Notes: generated by a model from the letters alone, not told the origin. 64,000 bases of DNA from Gelatoporia subvermispora B (GCA_000320605.2 KB445795.1:1412693-1476692); one strand, 5' to 3'; positions 52,183-64,000 are shown, counted from the first letter of the stretch. A program made the numbers and translations.

Positions 52183-52996
52183 CTTGGTGGGTGATACTTG
52201 CCGGCGATGCTGGCCAGCGATGCTGTCTGGTCAAAGGTGAGATATGGCCAGCCGGCAACTCTTGAGTGCGGGCGTGGTAGGATGGGAAGAAGCCCACGTA
52301 GTGTGGATGGGGAGCCAAGTATAGCACACGCGGCTGGCGCGCAGTTATAGATAGCGCTCAGCGTCTGTCCCGTTGCTGCGGCTGAACGCTGCTGACCGCC
52401 AACGGAGCCGACTGTCGTCAGGCCTCTCTATCCAATATCCAGGGTATATTTGACAGCACCAAACATGCAGATATGTTGAGCCTTGCAATAGTCCGAATTC
52501 TGCAGACCAGTGAAATGTGCTCAAGCACGTACATATAGACGATGGAATGTAGGCTACGTAAGAAATGAGAGTATGCATGCACCTTACACTAACGATGGGG
52601 CTCAAGACGCCGATCCGCCGGGGGAAGAAAAGAAGGGCAATGAATATATCGTGAATGTAAAGGATTGTGAAACATCGGTCGTTTGCATGGAGGAAGAGTG
52701 TATCGCTTCTCACATCCCACACGTGGCGCACAGCACAAGACATACTACCCGTGCAGCGGCGGCGCTATGTCTTCAAGACTTCGATGAGCTTGCAAGTCAC
52801 GTATGACAGTCGGATCCACTATTTGGATACAAAGTCAGCCACTGCAGTGAATTGAGCTATCTGAACCTTACCTGGAAGAGCACTCTTCCGACGTGAGTGT
52901 AACCCGTTACCTCCGGGCGAGGGCGGTAGGTGTTCGCCTACCTCGGGATAGGGCCGCTGCCAGAGTACTGAGCATCAGCGCACTGCCCTCACTTAT
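52183..52996. other. Intergenic: KRE2-type gene upstream region and B56 3' flank
   Basis: 814 bp. ORFs of about 100-130 codons exist on both strands (52345-52743 minus, 52510-52806 plus) but show no family resemblance and no coherent splicing. I read it as promoter and 3' flank. Confidence 0.4.
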
Positions 52997-55221
52997 TCAC
53001 CGAAAGACGCGTACGTCCAAGCCAGGGTCTGCCATAGGAACCCTCTCAATCCCGGAATCATCCAACTCGCTCAAAGGCACCTCGGCGTCAATCGACACTG
53101 CATTGAGGTCGATGGACAGATCCAGAATATCTTGGTCGTCAACTGGCGGCGGCGGCGGCGTCGGCTCCCGGTCAACGAAGCCGTTGGGGAGCTTGCCTCC
53201 GCAGTTCTTGAGAGCTTTCGCTCGGAGTTTCTGCCACTCGTCGTATCGCTCCACCGCGTGCTGACGCTCGCTGGTGGTAGAAGAAAGACGAGTCAATAGG
53301 GGAAGCGCCGCATGATCCGTGATACGCACTCAAGCTTGCGTTGCTTGTACTGCTGCATAGCTTCGTCAAACAGATCAGGGTTGATCTCCATGAAGAGCTT
53401 CAGTGCATTGTACACCATGGCGTGTATTGTCCTGTTCAACGGACATCAGCAACTGTTCGGATCGTTTGATAACATGTTGACCTGTTCCAATGCGATCGCG
53501 AGTTGGTGTACAAGGCGGGGAAGACGATGGGCAAGATCGTCTGCAAGTTATCGCTCATCAAATTCACAATATACTCGTTGTTCCAGTATAGCAGGGCGCG
53601 TTCGGCGACCTGGAAGTGCTGACTATTGATGCAGCGCGCTAGTTGTTGAAATAGGGGGACTTGGATCTTCTGGAATTCCGCCGGGTCGATGACATCAAGG
53701 ACTTCCTCCATCTCGCTGAGGAACATGACCTCCTTCGGCGAGTTGACCTTGGGCCAATATTTCAGAAGACCAAGGACTACCTCCTCCGCTAGAGCCGCGT
53801 CTTTCTCAAGGAACTGTACCACGCAGTATGCTAATTGCGGATGATACATCGAGAGGCTCTTGACCTTGTGCAGAGGAAGGAGTACCCGCATGAGGAAGGT
53901 CTTGTGTTCTTCCTTCAACGGTAGAGCAAATCCATTGATGATTGATCCCAAGATCTCCAGCAACTCTGCAATGCCGTTGTGTCTCTCCGTCTCATAAATG
54001 AAGTGGAAGAACACGTTATTGATGCTCCTCCGAATTGGCGCGCGGAGATTAAGGAATTTGCCGTATATGCGATGCAGCGTCGTCTTGAGGAAGTCGCGCT
54101 CACGAGGATCCTCGGAGTCGAACAGCTCCAACAAGTTCAACACGAAGTTCTGGTCAATGTATCGCTTTGCGAGATTCGTGTTGAAGTCTGGACTCTCCAC
54201 GAATCGCAGGAAGAACTCGTACACAATCTTGAGGTGCGGCCAAGCAAGCTCGAGAACCGGCTCGTCTTCTTCCGGGTCGAAAGCATCGCCCGTCGGATTC
54301 ACGGGAGGGGGTATAGAACGGAAAAGGTTGGTAGCAAACTGATCGGACGTGTCACTTGATGCGGGGCTCCAGTGGGAATCCTACGCACCATTTTGACCAC
54401 CTCGGGGTATATATTCTCTGTGATGACACCCCGCTGCGTTGTGATGTACTCCAGCATCTCGTGCAGCGTCTGTGTCTTGATTTGTTTCCCCTTGAGCTCC
54501 GCGTTGGTATCGTTGAAATCGAACACAACCGCGCACTGGTGGAGCTTTTTGACGAAAAGCTGGGTACGCTCGCTTGGGGGTGTTTCTGGGAATGTGAGAT
54601 GATGTGAGCTGTTGTGACTGTATGGTATGTGTGCATACCCAGAAATGGTGGCAATCTCTCGATTTCTACCTTCTCCGTCACCACGAATCGGCTGCTTCTT
54701 TGCTTCCGAGGGGGCTTGCCTACGATAGGGATGGTATCTTTCGGACCGGTTGAACGAAGGCGGTTGAGTGTGCCTGCCCGCGGAGGAACGATAGAACCCC
54801 CCGCGCTGTCCATGCCCGCGTTATGGTCAGACGGTGCCTCTGAGCTGACTACGACGATGGGCGGGGCAGGGGAGGCTCTGTCTGGGGTAGAGTATCTACG
54901 ATCGGAGTTCGGATTCGAGATAGGGGCAGTTGTGGAACGGTTAGAGGCCGAGCCATTCGTAGAAGGAAGTGAATGGTTGCTCGTATTGGCCAAATGGTTC
55001 AGACTTGATGCCGGCGCGGCCTGCGGTTTCGCAGAGTTGGGGGGTGGTGGAGGGGGGGCAGCATTGGCTATAGCGGTGGCGGACGGCTTAGAGTCTTTAT
55101 TCTTGGAGGCTGAATCCGACTGAGAGTTCTTCCTGCTGAGCTGGATAAGACATGCTGGTCAGAACGCGTGCAAGAGGTAGTGGGTGATGATAGCGACCAG
55201 CTTTCCCTTGAGGCCCTTCAT
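52997..55221 (-). CDS. RTS1: PP2A regulatory subunit B56 (B'), RTS1-like
   Basis: This subunit directs protein phosphatase 2A to substrates. The start at 55221 (MKGLKGKL) joins across an intron to a Ser/Pro-rich disordered N-terminus with a proline run (AAPPPPPP). The B56 HEAT-like domain follows: [98 protein letters not shown] and [20 protein letters not shown], in family order. [20 protein letters not shown] and [20 protein letters not shown] complete the core. The C-terminal tail is acidic and proline-containing, ending [10 protein letters not shown]. The long N-terminal extension resembles yeast Rts1 rather than short animal isoforms. Confidence 0.94.
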
Positions 55222-55601
55222 GGCGGCTGTCTCTTTCTGTAGAGACCGGTGTCGTTGTACGTCGTCAATTCGGGAGACGGGGAGAGTCGAAGGAGAGGTG
55301 AACGCTGTCAGGAATGGTGCTGCGAGAATGGCAGAATCGATGAGCAGCACGCTGGGCGAATTCGACTGTGACCATCACGCGAGAGTAACGCGTGACCCAG
55401 GCGGCGCGCCGGCCAGCAACCAGCAGCCGCCTGCGACCTTGATTCGCCTGCAGAGCGTCGCCTGCAAAGCGCCGGCCCCCGGCGTCTTGTAACGCTCGGT
55501 TACCGCGTTACAGTCTATAAGTCTACACCCAGCTATACGCGCTCATCCACATCTCTCCATCTCCCTCTGCCCTCCAACTTTTCCTCCGGTCGTCCCAGGC
55601 C
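55222..55601. promoter_or_regulatory. Divergent upstream region of B56 and the Pro/Gly-rich protein
   Basis: 380 bp between divergent starts. It includes GC-rich palindromic stretches near 55395-55480 (for example GGCGCGCCGGCCAGC). A pyrimidine-rich leader precedes the ATG at 55602. Confidence 0.4.
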
Positions 55602-56969
55602 ATGGCTGGTCAGCGTCCTCCCCGTTGTCCCCCTCACCTTGCTAACCGCATCCTGCAGCGATCTACACCGTATATACCTCGCCCAACCACCCGCCGATAC
55701 CCAATCATCTGCCCACGCTGATTGTTACCCCGCACGGTGGGTACTCTGTTCCTGGATGCCCCACTCTCATGTTTGTCTCACTCCTCGATTAGGCCAGCCC
55801 ACCAACATTCTTTACTCTTATTTGCACACCAACTTCGTGAGTCGCCACAACCGCCTCGGAAACGCGTCCGCTCACGACTTGCAAGCCAGAACACCGAGAA
55901 CTATCTCTTGACACCGTCCCCACAGGGTGATCTATGCGTAGCCAAGCTCTTTCCTCCTCGTGCTGGCGCTGGCTCCGGCAAGGCGACTGCTTCAGACCCA
56001 GGTCACACCGGCTCCTCCTCCTCGCGTGTCGTCCGCTGTGAGGCATCACGCAACCTGAAATGGTCCATTACCAACACGGGTGTCCTCTCGCCCATATACA
56101 AGCTCTCCCTACCCTCTCCAGACTCTGCGGATCTCCCACTCTTCCAGGTCTCGAAGCCGAATCCCAACGCTGCTTTCTGGAGCATGTTCTACTTTGCCTA
56201 CGCAGGGCACAATATACCCCCGAAACGGATTGAGTTTGGGAAGATCCAGAAGAACCCACAAGGTCCCAACGGCGGAGGCACGAGGATCAGCATCACCGGC
56301 AAGACTCCCGAGGAAAAGGCAGTGTGGCAGACTCTAGGAGAAGGAAACGAAGACTGTGTCGAATGGGTCGTGCTCTGTGCAGCTCTGAACCTCCTCGAGT
56401 ACGTGTCCCGTCACGTTGTCTTTGCCCCGTGCAACTTACGCTCGTTCTACAGCGACGAAATTATCAAAGCAGCCGAGAAGAACCCTCCTTCAGGTGGACC
56501 GATGTCCAACGGGCCTATGCCCGGCTCACCCGCCATGCGCCCTGGCCCGACACCCGTCGCACTCCGGGACCCCGGCGCGGGTCCCGCACCGGGCCCAGGC
56601 CAGCCAGCACGCTCTGCGACGATGCCTCCGCCTCAGCAGCGCGGCCCCCCGCCCCCACACTCGCAGTCTGTGCCAGGTCCCATGGGTCGTCCGCCAGGTC
56701 CTCCCCAGGGCTTTCCCCCCCAGGGCCCGCCGCGCGGTCCTGGATTTGCACCCCCGCCGCAGGGCTTTGCACCCCCGCCACAGGGCTTTGCGCCCCCACC
56801 CGGCCAGATGTACCCTGCGCCGTCTCCCGGACCCGGCGGTCAGCCGCGCTCAGGTCCACCCGGTGCGCCTGGCATGTACCCTCCTGGCGGCGGATACCCT
56901 CCCCCCGGTCCTGGCCGCCAGGGCCCGCCGCCTCAAGGCACGCCCCAGCCCCAGCCACGGCGATTCTAG
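55602..56969 (+). CDS. Unrecognised protein with conserved core and Pro/Gly-rich tail
   Basis: I do not recognise this gene. The first exon is only ATG GCT G (55602-55608). The second (55659-55740) encodes IYTVYTSPNHPPIPNHLP and LIVTPHGG; the third starts at 55793 and runs through HQHSLLLFAHQLRES. A compact region follows (CEASRNLKWSITNTGVLSPI, LFQVSKPNPNAAFWSMFYFA, RIEFGKIQKNPQGPNGGG, KTPEEKAVWQTLGEGNED). A further intron near 56398-56452 precedes DDEIIKAAEKNPP. The core looks like a globular beta-rich domain. The last 150 residues are proline, glycine and glutamine, with three tandem GFAPPPQ/G units near 56741-56805, ending QPQPRRF. Such a tail could drive condensate formation or membrane-surface binding, but function is unknown. 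Confidence 0.75.
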
Positions 56970-57358
56970 TGATTGCGGTTTTTCTTGAACTCTGGCGGTG
57001 TTTGGGCGGTGACGATGAAATATTTTCGAATGTTGGTGGATTTTTGTACATCGTCTGTACGGTACCGTACGGGTTTGGCAGAGTCTGGCGCCTCTCGTCT
57101 TTCCTTTACCGGGTCGCTTGTATTTTTTCCCTTCTGCTGTTCAGGTTTGCCCTTCTCCCGCCGAACTGTATGCTTGTTCGATCCAATTTATCTGGTCTCG
57201 TGTCCATTCCGCTCATTGATCATTCCACATAATTCCTCGACGTATCGCCGATGTAGCAACATACAAATTACCGAATAAGATCATACCCACCGGTCAGGCA
57301 TGTCCGTCCTACCGCCTGCGCAGTATGCAGGGCTGCCTCATGCCTCATGCCTCATGCC
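56970..57358. other. Intergenic: convergent 3' flanks
   Basis: 389 bp between convergent stops. It is T-rich on plus (57005-57230), consistent with a 3' UTR. It includes the start of a short tandem repeat at 57334. Confidence 0.45.
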
Positions 57359-57361
57359 TCA
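57334..57361. repeat. Four tandem copies of the 7-mer TGCCTCA over the citrate synthase stop
   Basis: Perfect copies at 57334-57340, 57341-57347, 57348-57354 and 57355-57361. The last three bases of the final copy (57359-57361) are the complement of the citrate synthase stop codon TGA. The following TGCTCCC is a decayed fifth copy inside the coding sequence. Confidence 0.85.
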
Positions 57362-59640
57362 TGCTCCCTTGACGAGCTTCTCGATGGTATCCATGGACAA
57401 TGCTGGAAATCCGATCTATCACCATCGATACTCCCGGGTGATAAGAAGAAGACTTACACTTTGGTCGCTCGATGGGGAGGCCAAGCGCTGCATCGTGGAG
57501 GAAAATGATGATGGTTCACAAGTGCACCAGCCTCGATATACGAACGTGACATACCTCGTGCCCACACCAGCTGGGTCAAAGCACCCAACGCTGAACCAGC
57601 TGTGAGTATGAACCGGATATAGTTACAGCATTAACCTACCTCTGGAGACGCCGAAGATCACCGTGTAGTACTGTGCACATGCGCGATCAGATGTGTGAAC
57701 ATGTCGTTTGATTGACACTCGGGTCGGTAAACGAAAGCTAACCTTGAATTGTGTGAGCCCGTAATGGTAGAGCACACAACCTACATAAAGGAGCGTGAGT
57801 CATGCGGACTTTCTTCTCAAACGGAGATACTGACCAGAAGCTGCATCAACGTTGGGGTATGGGTTCTTGGTCTGTATGGGATATTGCGTATCAGGATCAC
57901 GAAACATTTCCCGAACTATCTTCAGACCTTTCCGTGTTCCTTCAACACATCAGGTGCAACATCATATGTCTAACCATAGAAGCATACATCAAACGTAGCA
58001 TCATCGAAAATGAGACACGCTCACCTTACGGACAAGCTGAATGGTCGGATCCTTGAGTAGCTCAGGGCGAGTCTCACAGAACTTCTGCAAAGCGATAAAG
58101 CGCGGATCCGGGCTTCGCAGGACACCGTGTCCGTAGCTTACGATTGCGAGATGTCGATAAAGAAGAGTATTCTCGTAATTGTCACCACTTACCCAGGCAC
58201 AACCTGGCCACTCTTCAAAGTCTTCCAAAGGAACTCCTTGATGTTATCGTGAGTGATCTCCGAGCCAATCTCTTTCTGCATGTTTTGCTGCCATCTGAGG
58301 ACCTCCTGGTTCGCCAAACTGAATGCAGCAGGGACAATCATAAGCGGGACGTGAGTGCTGCAAAATTAATGGCATACCCATGTAATGGTCCAGCAAGAGC
58401 AAAGAGACCAGCAGCATACGAGAGGTAGGGATCTGACAGGGTCGAGCCGACAAGATCTAGGAACAATCGTTATTGGCAGTTACGTCATGATTGACGACGT
58501 GACTACTCACGCGATGTATGTGCTGAAGCATTTCCTCCTTCATGGTCTCCATGGATAGCAATGTATAATCGAAGATATTCCGTCAAGTCATAGTTGTTCC
58601 CAAACCCGAGCATGTTCGAGTAGTTGCCTGCAGCCGCTCGTTCAGCGAGTGATTGCTTCCAATCAAGGCTGGCACAAACCAACGAGGTCCAGGCTGTGGT
58701 CAATGGCGGGAATCGGTTTGCCAGGGTTATATACATTGCGATATATGCGTGCCGCAAGAGCAGGAAGGCGAGCGAGCAGATTCATGCAATCTTCGAGCGT
58801 GTACGTCCAATACTCGCTCTTCTTCATGCCGCGCTCGTAAGCTGCAGCAAAGGCGCTTTCCTGGTTCATAGCTGCGACACCCATGCCTAGCTGTGTCATG
58901 GGGTGCAACGTAGATGGAAAACTAGGGAACAAGTCATTGATTGGGCGCGTCATAATATGCATTGCTACGCACGAGTCAATCAACTTCACAATGTAGTCTG
59001 GAAGCTCTCCCTTGCGAGCCAGCTCCTGTGACAAGCTGCGTGTCTCCGCTTCCGTTGGGACTTTGCCCGTTAACAAAAGCCAAAGCATGCTCTCCGCGAT
59101 GATCTCTTTGCCGCCAGGAAAAGGAGGGAGGACCTCTTGACAGTCGGCAATGGTCAGGCCATGGAATCGGATGCCCTGCGTGCTCACTTGTCTTGAGATA
59201 ATTCAATAGCGTTGATCACACTTTGAGCGTACCTCGTTCGGATCGAGGACAGACGCCTCCCAGAGCATGGACTTGAGTCCCCGCATCCCACCAATGACAT
59301 GCTCGACCTACCAAGACTCTGGTCAGTCATTGAGGCAGGAGTGCACTTTGTGACATTACTTTGACGTCACCAAGAACAGCCTGGCTATGCTCAACTTTCT
59401 ACACACATGAACCGAAAATTTAACTTCCTCGAATACAGAGGCAGCTGTCAAAGACGTACCAGTTTCTTCAACTGAGCCTGCTTGGCTGGGATGACCTCTT
59501 CGAGGGCCTCCCTGATGCTCTACGCGAGTTAACGTCCGGCGGTGCGTCTCTTGGCAGCGACATACCTTGGTGGACGCGTACCGCCTAGCAGGAGCCGAGG
59601 CGCTCCTATGCAGCAACTTGAGGACGGACCGACGAAGCAT
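57359..59640 (-). CDS. CIT1: Mitochondrial citrate synthase
   Basis: This enzyme condenses acetyl-CoA and oxaloacetate in the TCA cycle. The N-terminus [20 protein letters not shown] is a typical mitochondrial targeting peptide. Core blocks: [72 protein letters not shown] (active-site His), [16 protein letters not shown] (second His), and [12 protein letters not shown] (active-site Asp). The end reads IERPKSV...IEKLVKGA. Numerous short introns split it, one right after the NVDAASG motif. The stop lies inside a 7-bp tandem repeat. It is divergent from SEC66 (454 bp). The mitochondrial location is inferred from the leader; a dual peroxisomal form is not indicated. Confidence 0.95.
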
Positions 59641-60094
59641 GGTGGAGAGGCAATAGAAGTGTAGATCTGGGTGTGTGTTGTAGACACGAGAAAGGAGGGG
59701 GGCGCTACATGGGTTCGGGTGATGGACCTTATGCGGGAGGGAGACGCGGTCATCAGACTACCCCCATTCGATGGGGGGACTCGGACCATCCCAGGCGGCG
59801 CGCGAGTGCAGCGGACACGCTCTCAAGGGGGATCCTCCCTTGGCTGTAGCGAGCGCCCGCACGTGACGCGGGGTAAGCGGCCTCTCGGTCCGCCCTCCGC
59901 TGTGCCGCGGAGGATGCTTACATCAGCGACTGCCAGAAAGAGCCACGCGACGTGCAACGCGTTCGTGGGCCGTGCCAGCGAACATCGAACACACGTCACG
60001 CTCACCTCCCTGTTCGCGCTCTACGCATCCCTCCATTCGCTCGTCTTGGCTCTCAGTCTCTAGCTTTGCGGACTTTCCTCACGCCAACCAAACC
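59641..60094. promoter_or_regulatory. Divergent upstream region of citrate synthase and SEC66
   Basis: 454 bp between divergent starts. An ORF on plus (59671-60063) crosses it without family resemblance. The right end is a CT-rich leader. No further elements are identified. Confidence 0.4.
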
Positions 60095-61062
60095 ATGGCG
60101 TCGGTCCTTGTCCCCGTCCTCTACATACTCATTGTCTTTGGCGGTCTCCTCGTGTTCAGCTCATTTTACCGACGTCGGAACGCGAGTGAGTATTATTGCC
60201 AACCTGCCGCTGCGAGCACCTCCTCATCGGTCTATTTCCCCCAGATAAACATCTTGAAGCATACTTCCCCACACACCACGAACGCGATATTTATGTCACC
60301 TTACTGGGGAAGACGGATCCCCCCGCCTCCGAAGCCCTCTTGAAGGCAGCTCTCGTCCGCCGTGCCATGACCGATGTCAACCGAATCATCAAACTGCGAG
60401 AAGACAAGCCCGCCCTCCAGAACCTGCTCCAGAAGGGCTCAATAGGCGATGACCTCTGGAACAGCCTGTTGGCCGCGGAGAAGGAGCTCGAGGCCGAGAT
60501 CCTGGAAGTGGCGGCCGAGGCAAATTCGTTTGTCGATGGCTGGGGCTCTATCATCTTCCAGACTGCGACAGAGATGATACACAACGAGAAGATGCGCGCG
60601 TTGCTTGAGCAGATTCCCGCCGCTCGCGCCGAGAAGGGTATGTCGCATGGCTATTACCAAGCACAGCGCGCTCACTTCAGCGCAAGAGAGAAAATACGGA
60701 CGTAAGACCACTGTCAAAGGTGTCATGGACTCGACGGCCGTCACCATCTCAATCGCTCCAAATCCCGCTTTACAACAACCTCAGGTGCAAGCGCAAGCCC
60801 TACCTCAGCCGACGCCAACACCCGCATCAGCAGCATCAGCAGCAGCGGCTCCCGGGACTCCAACGAAACCTGCAAACGGCCTGCCTTTGTCTCCCAGTGT
60901 GGTTGCGGAGAGCATCACCAGCGACACGGACGGCACGTCATCTCCGACAACGCCTCGCACACCATCCAGTACGAAATCAGTAAGGTCCTCTCCTCTTACC
61001 TCTGTTATTCTTGCTGATACTGTGTTGCGCAGTCCGGCAAAAAAGCTAAGAGGCGAAAGTAA
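60095..61062 (+). CDS. SEC66: ER translocation protein SEC66 (SEC71)
   Basis: SEC66 is a subunit of the SEC62/SEC63 complex for post-translational translocation into the ER. The start MASVLVPVLYILIVFGGLLV forms the single membrane anchor, followed by a basic stop (YRRRNA). After intron 1 come HLEAYFPTHHERDIYVTLLG, ALVRRAMTDVNRIIKLREDK and EANSFVDGWGSIIFQTATEM, the conserved Sec66 domain. A Ser/Thr/Pro/Ala-rich tail follows, and the last exon ends SGKKAKRRK at 61060-61062. An ORF in another frame downstream of the intron donor is not coding. It converges with the deubiquitinase gene (204 bp). Confidence 0.9.
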
Positions 61063-61266
61063 TTACATTCGAGTCCTTAATTCCTTGTTCAGTATTTGTA
61101 GTAGCCATACGGAAAATATGATCGGGCTGGAGTACACGCGTCTGGGCGGGTTATACAGGGATTGGAAGACAGAGACAACATGAGAGAGACGAAATGAAGC
61201 CAACCGACTCGAAACCAGTGTCACCGCGATATATGCTCTAGAGAGTAAACGAAGAGGGATCTCCAC

Positions 61267-64000
61267 TTATCCTCTGATGACAATCGCCTTCTCTCCTGCA
61301 CCAGTCCGCGTCTTACCTGACTTGTCGACATGGTCTAGGCCAAGGACGTCTTCAGGAGCGAACTTGTGGTCATAGATGGTATCATCTTTTGGAGAACGCG
61401 TCAGATAACTTTAGGGCATCAGTGCTCAGTGAGACTGACCATCCTCGATATACGATGGCTGCTTGAATGTAGCGACCTGGATGAGAGCAAAGCGGTACTT
61501 GGCAAATTCCTTGTCAGGCACGCCTATGCGGACTTGCAGGCGCTTCTTCGTCTCGGAGAACTTCTCGCCCTGAGAAATAGTGAGCCTAAGTCCACTCAAC
61601 GGAGAACAGAAACCTCCACGTACGGGTTTGACTACGAAGCGGAAGGGAACGCCGTGTGTCCTTGATACTTCCTTCGAGAAGTGGAACACGCTAATGACTT
61701 TGTCAGCGTCATCAGCCTCTAACTCTTCTCGTGGAATTTCCTACAAAACCGTTCAGCTCCGGCATCAACGATCACTATGATTATACGTACCTCCGCATAT
61801 AGCTCAACAGGGTCAGGGATATTGCCGATCATCTCAGATCCAGTGAACTCTTTCTGTGTCTTCCCGTCTTTCGACACCTCGAACACTCGAATCTTACCCG
61901 TCCCACTCGGCGTGAGCTTGACTTGCTTGGCGAGATGGTCTGTCAGGTCATGGACCATACTCGTCTTCGGCAACAAGAAGGGATGCGTCGACTCTTCCTT
62001 GTTGTGGATGCCAGTCCACACGACTTTGAGGCTGCGCTTGGTCTCGAGCTCCACGATACTGACATCCAGTTTCTCATATAAGATGACAGTGTTCTGCGGG
62101 TTCACATAAGCCGGCGAGATGATTTCTGCTATACTCTGGTTGAGCGACCGCTTCAGAATCGACTTCGGTGAGCCGTTCGCTGCATGTGTCGTGGTGAAGC
62201 GGAGCTTGATAGGATCATGCCTCAAGTGCTCCCCAACCTTCGTAGACATCTAGGAGGATAATAGTCAGGGAACGCATGATAGAAGTGGTCATCAGTCCTT
62301 CTTACGATGTCATAATTCTGCTTTTTACTCAGGACCAAGTTGAACTCTGGATGCTCATGGTCGGGTTCCTCATACTTGGGCTTGAATGTGATCAAGACCC
62401 TGTTCTGCAGGAAATCGTAGAACTGAGCAGGGTTGGAGTACAAGCCTTGACTCTCGAGGTCGTGGACCCTGCGAGTTCTCCATATGAGGAACCGAATAAC
62501 ATGAGGCATACAAAAATGCACTCACTCCTTCTCGTTGATCTCTACCTGGAAACAGATGATGTCACCGTCCTGGATCTCGCTTTGCGTGAATGTAAGCTTT
62601 GGCTTCATCAGTTCGATCATGCCGGGTTTAATTTCCTGCAATCTCTTCAGTGTTTGTTACAGGTACGATATACCAGAGAGACTCACCTCATAGAGCTTCA
62701 ATGGAGTACCAGGCGTCCATCGCATCCGTTCGTTGATGATTGGGATGAGGTCGCCAACCTTACTGCTGCGTGGCACGTAGACCTTGCCAACTCCACACAA
62801 CGCCTGCTTCGTTGTGTCGAAGTGCTTGAGGAAGATCATGATAGAACCCGGAGTGACCTCAGGCTAATTCCATGTCAGGAGATGAATGTGGCCGACGTTT
62901 GCAAATTGCCTACCTTGTTGGGGTCGGAAACGACATCCAAGTACAACCTAAGGTCGTTCTGTTGCCTGACGGCCATATTGTTTCGAATGACCTCAACGGC
63001 TGAACAAATATCAGCCTCACCTCACTCATTATCTACCATTTTGGATCGTCAACGTACTGAGACCAGGTTCGTTCTCCGGTATGTGAGTGTCGGGACGAAC
63101 AGTCTTGTTCTGTCGGTTCACGAGAACCCATAGGCGAATGCGGTTCTCCGGATAGTTGAAATGCTGAGCCACCCGACTCTTGAATGTACTGTACGTCTCA
63201 TTCTTGAGCACACGGAAGGTGGGAAGTTCGGATGGTGGCCAATTCCTCTCATCAAACGTCGCCAGGTCAAACCCTTCATGATGAGCAAACGTCTCATCTG
63301 TGATGACCTAATGTAGATCAGTACAGGAAATTCAACGCAGTGGGGCAGACAATGGTGAACCTTTGCTGTGAGGTAGAGGTGCTGCTCTTCTCTCTCTCGC
63401 TTCTTTGCTTCGATCTGCAGACGTTCTTCGTCCAAGCGGCGCTCTGAGGGAACAATGTCGATATCATTGCAGCACCTAAGTGAGGCCCACTCACTGAGGT
63501 GCGCTGGTGTATCCTCCTCCTTGAAAGGCGCGAGTACTTCATCGATTGCGGCCTCCCGTATGTATACTAACATGTATGCATTCGTGAAACGCTTCATAGC
63601 ACGGACTTGGTTCCGCTGCATCGGCGAAACCAGGCCATTGAGGGGTTCGCCACCATAGTTCTCTTCGAGTACTTCACGGTCAGTTACTGGTGTTACGCGA
63701 TCGTCATCGAATTTCAACCATCGCGTCTCGCGGTCAGGCTTGATAAGAGCGAAATAATGGCCACCATGAAGGTCGCCGGAATGGACGAGCACACCGTGAA
63801 GCTTGTACACCCACGGCTGTGATCTGTCGGCAGACTCATCCAGGAACTCGTCGAGGTCGATCTCGAATGGGAACTCGTGACGATCGTTGATCTAGAAGGG
63901 ACCCGTGAGAAATGTACCATCACACAAAAAACCTCTGTGCGATACCTTGACCATGGCATCTCGTTGGATGTCGTACTCAAAACGCTTGAGTTGTAGATGG
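61267..64000 (-). CDS. UBP15: USP7/UBP15-type ubiquitin hydrolase, 5' end cut by window
   Basis: A ubiquitin-specific protease. The window holds the second half of the catalytic domain and the C-terminal ubiquitin-like repeats. At the right edge are QLKRFEYDIQRDAMVK and HEFPFEIDLDEFLD. The His box follows: YKLHGVLVHSGDLHGGHYFA, then KFDDDRVTPVTDREVLEENY. Downstream come the USP7-type repeats (NETYSTFKSRVAQHFNYPEN, KVYVPRSSKVGDLIPIINER) and the end SYLTRSPKDDTIYDHKFAPE, then DVLGLDHVDKSGKTRTGAGE. The N-terminal MATH domain and the catalytic cysteine box lie beyond 64000 and cannot be checked. Introns are short. Confidence 0.93.

Noticed and set aside
52345..52743. 132-codon minus ORF upstream of the KRE2-type gene
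   Set aside because: Cys/Ile/Tyr-rich with no family resemblance and no splice context; likely promoter sequence.
59671..60063. 130-codon plus ORF between citrate synthase and SEC66
   Set aside because: It lies wholly in the divergent upstream region and has a low-complexity, non-conserved look.

Overview
This window is eukaryotic and almost certainly from a mushroom-forming basidiomycete (Agaricomycotina, probably Agaricomycetes). The reasons are dense gene packing on both strands, many introns of about 47-70 nt with GT...AG ends and CTRAY-like branch sites, balanced base composition, and protein families typical of that group: a basidiomycete-type atypical protein kinase, a DUF4211 protein, a conventional kinesin with a fungal SxWFF-type tail, and a bimC kinesin. 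I see no rRNA, tRNA, transposon, CRISPR array or secondary-metabolite cluster. There are about 24 protein genes, all reading as intact once introns are removed. The first (P5C reductase) and last (USP7-type deubiquitinase) are cut by the window edges.

Layout, left to right: pyrroline-5-carboxylate reductase (+, 5' end missing); exosome subunit MTR3 (-); NSRP1-like splicing factor (+); atypical protein kinase (-); stand-alone PPIE-like RRM protein (+); TAF13 with a Tyr/Pro-rich N-terminal extension (-); DUF4211 protein (-); a very large helical-repeat protein with two C1-like zinc-binding modules, possibly an UNC80-type protein (+, about 8 kb); DPM2 (-); TRS120 (+); VPS55 (-); kinesin-5 (-); ELF1 (+); kinesin-1 (+); an eight-repeat Pumilio protein (+) with a long upstream region; SEC16 (+); OST3/6 (-); PIK1 (+); KRE2/KTR mannosyltransferase (-); PP2A B56 subunit (-); an unrecognised protein with a Pro/Gly-rich tail (+); mitochondrial citrate synthase (-); SEC66 (+); USP7/UBP15-type deubiquitinase (-, 5' end missing).

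The genes form many divergent pairs with short shared upstream regions: MTR3/NSRP1-like 95 bp, kinesin-5/ELF1 182 bp, OST3/PIK1 225 bp, DUF4211/giant gene 260 bp, B56/Pro-rich protein 380 bp, DPM2/TRS120 446 bp, citrate synthase/SEC66 454 bp. They also form close convergent pairs. By function, the 18-61 kb part is rich in secretory-pathway and Golgi genes (DPM2, TRS120, VPS55, SEC16, OST3, PIK1, KRE2/KTR, SEC66). Two different kinesins flank ELF1. The 0-10 kb part holds several RNA and transcription factors (MTR3, NSRP1-like, RRM protein, TAF13).

The window looks like conserved housekeeping sequence rather than an accessory island. The most interesting items are the giant C1-domain gene, the TAF13 extension, the kinase with altered catalytic-loop and DFG motifs, the lone PPIE-type RRM, and the unrecognised Pro/Gly-rich protein. 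Splice sites were placed by eye from reading-frame continuity and family similarity, so individual exon ends are inferences.
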